Shown here: positions 5,688 through 5,763 of the stretch, piece by piece | Layout: each line of letters opens with the position of its first letter | Position numbering within the stretch: position 1 is the first letter of the stretch | Assembly (NCBI GenBank): GCA_024278415.1 | Contig: JAJRTI010000233.1 | Coordinates: 1 to 5,763 of the forward strand | Reading direction: 5' to 3' | From: Planctomycetota bacterium | Lineage (GTDB): Bacteria > Planctomycetota > Brocadiia > JAJRTI01 | Length of the DNA stretch: 5,763 nt | Position numbers and translations under genes: made by a program | Notes under the pieces: generated by a model | What the model was told of the DNA's origin: nothing | The model's database searches: none | Seen by the model: the letters and a program-made list of their open reading frames with translations, nothing else

Positions 5688-5763
5688 GTGTTGAAGCGCA
5701 TGCACATGACCCTCGCCGTGGCCCTCTTGGCCGTTGTGGTCGGGTGCAGTACGCGGACGGTCC
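5688..5763 (+). CDS. Lipoprotein (N-terminal signal only, cut by window edge)
   Basis: The first 25 codons of a gene that leaves the right edge. GTG 5688 has AAGGAG at optimal spacing. The peptide has a positive start (MLKRMHM), a hydrophobic core (TLAVALLAVVV) and the lipobox V-V-G-C with Cys20, followed by S-T. That is a textbook type II signal peptide, so the product should be lipid-anchored in the envelope. Nothing of the mature domain is visible, so its function is unknown. It is on the same strand as the coiled-coil membrane protein, 141 nt downstream, but the large near-palindrome at 5551-5628 lies between them. I see no clear promoter in that gap, so read-through from 4307-4335 is possible. 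Confidence 0.75.
   Translation, partial: MLKRMHMTLAVALLAVVVGCSTRTV

Overview
The window is GC-rich bacterial DNA from an organism I cannot name. Secreted multidomain proteins with HEAT repeats, an 'NLVRNGDFE'-type surface protein, a lipoprotein, consensus-like sigma70 promoters and large palindromic intergenic repeats would suit an uncultured Planctomycetes/PVC-like or Armatimonadota-like bacterium. That placement is inference; there is no rRNA or other marker gene here.

Layout. (1) 1-207, minus strand: 5' end of a gene for an exported protein, cut by the window edge. (2) 208-562: intergenic DNA filled with palindromes, namely a 10-bp-stem hairpin (248-275) and a composite inverted element (356-548) whose core is a 62-bp perfect palindrome (420-481). 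(3) 563-3307, minus strand: a 914-aa exported protein with a glycosidase-like TIM barrel, HEAT repeats and a C-terminal beta-sandwich, read from a clear sigma70 promoter (3351-3379). (4) 3428-4144, plus strand: a small RecA-family ATPase, divergent from gene 3. (5) 4145-4418: a GTAG-edged inverted pair of REP-like hairpins (4230-4287), then a strong sigma70 promoter (4307-4335). (6) 4419-5546, plus strand: a coiled-coil / single-membrane-helix / beta-sandwich protein. (7) 5547-5687: a 78-bp near-palindrome built from 8-bp iterations. (8) 5688-5763, plus strand: the start of a lipoprotein gene, cut by the window edge.

How the genes relate. Four of the five genes encode exported or membrane proteins. 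Two of these (563-3307 and 4419-5546) end in extracytoplasmic beta-sandwich domains, which suggests carbohydrate or cell-surface work. The RecA-like protein is the cytoplasmic exception. It keeps the ATP-site residues of RecA but not the usual DNA-contact loop, and has no obvious functional partner beside it. I do not see an operon joining all the genes; each seems to have its own transcription unit.

The least ordinary content is the intergenic DNA: three non-tandem gaps carry three different large palindrome types. The inverted arms of the first show a compensatory base change, and the second has REP/BIME-like geometry. No transposase, CRISPR array, tRNA or rRNA is visible.
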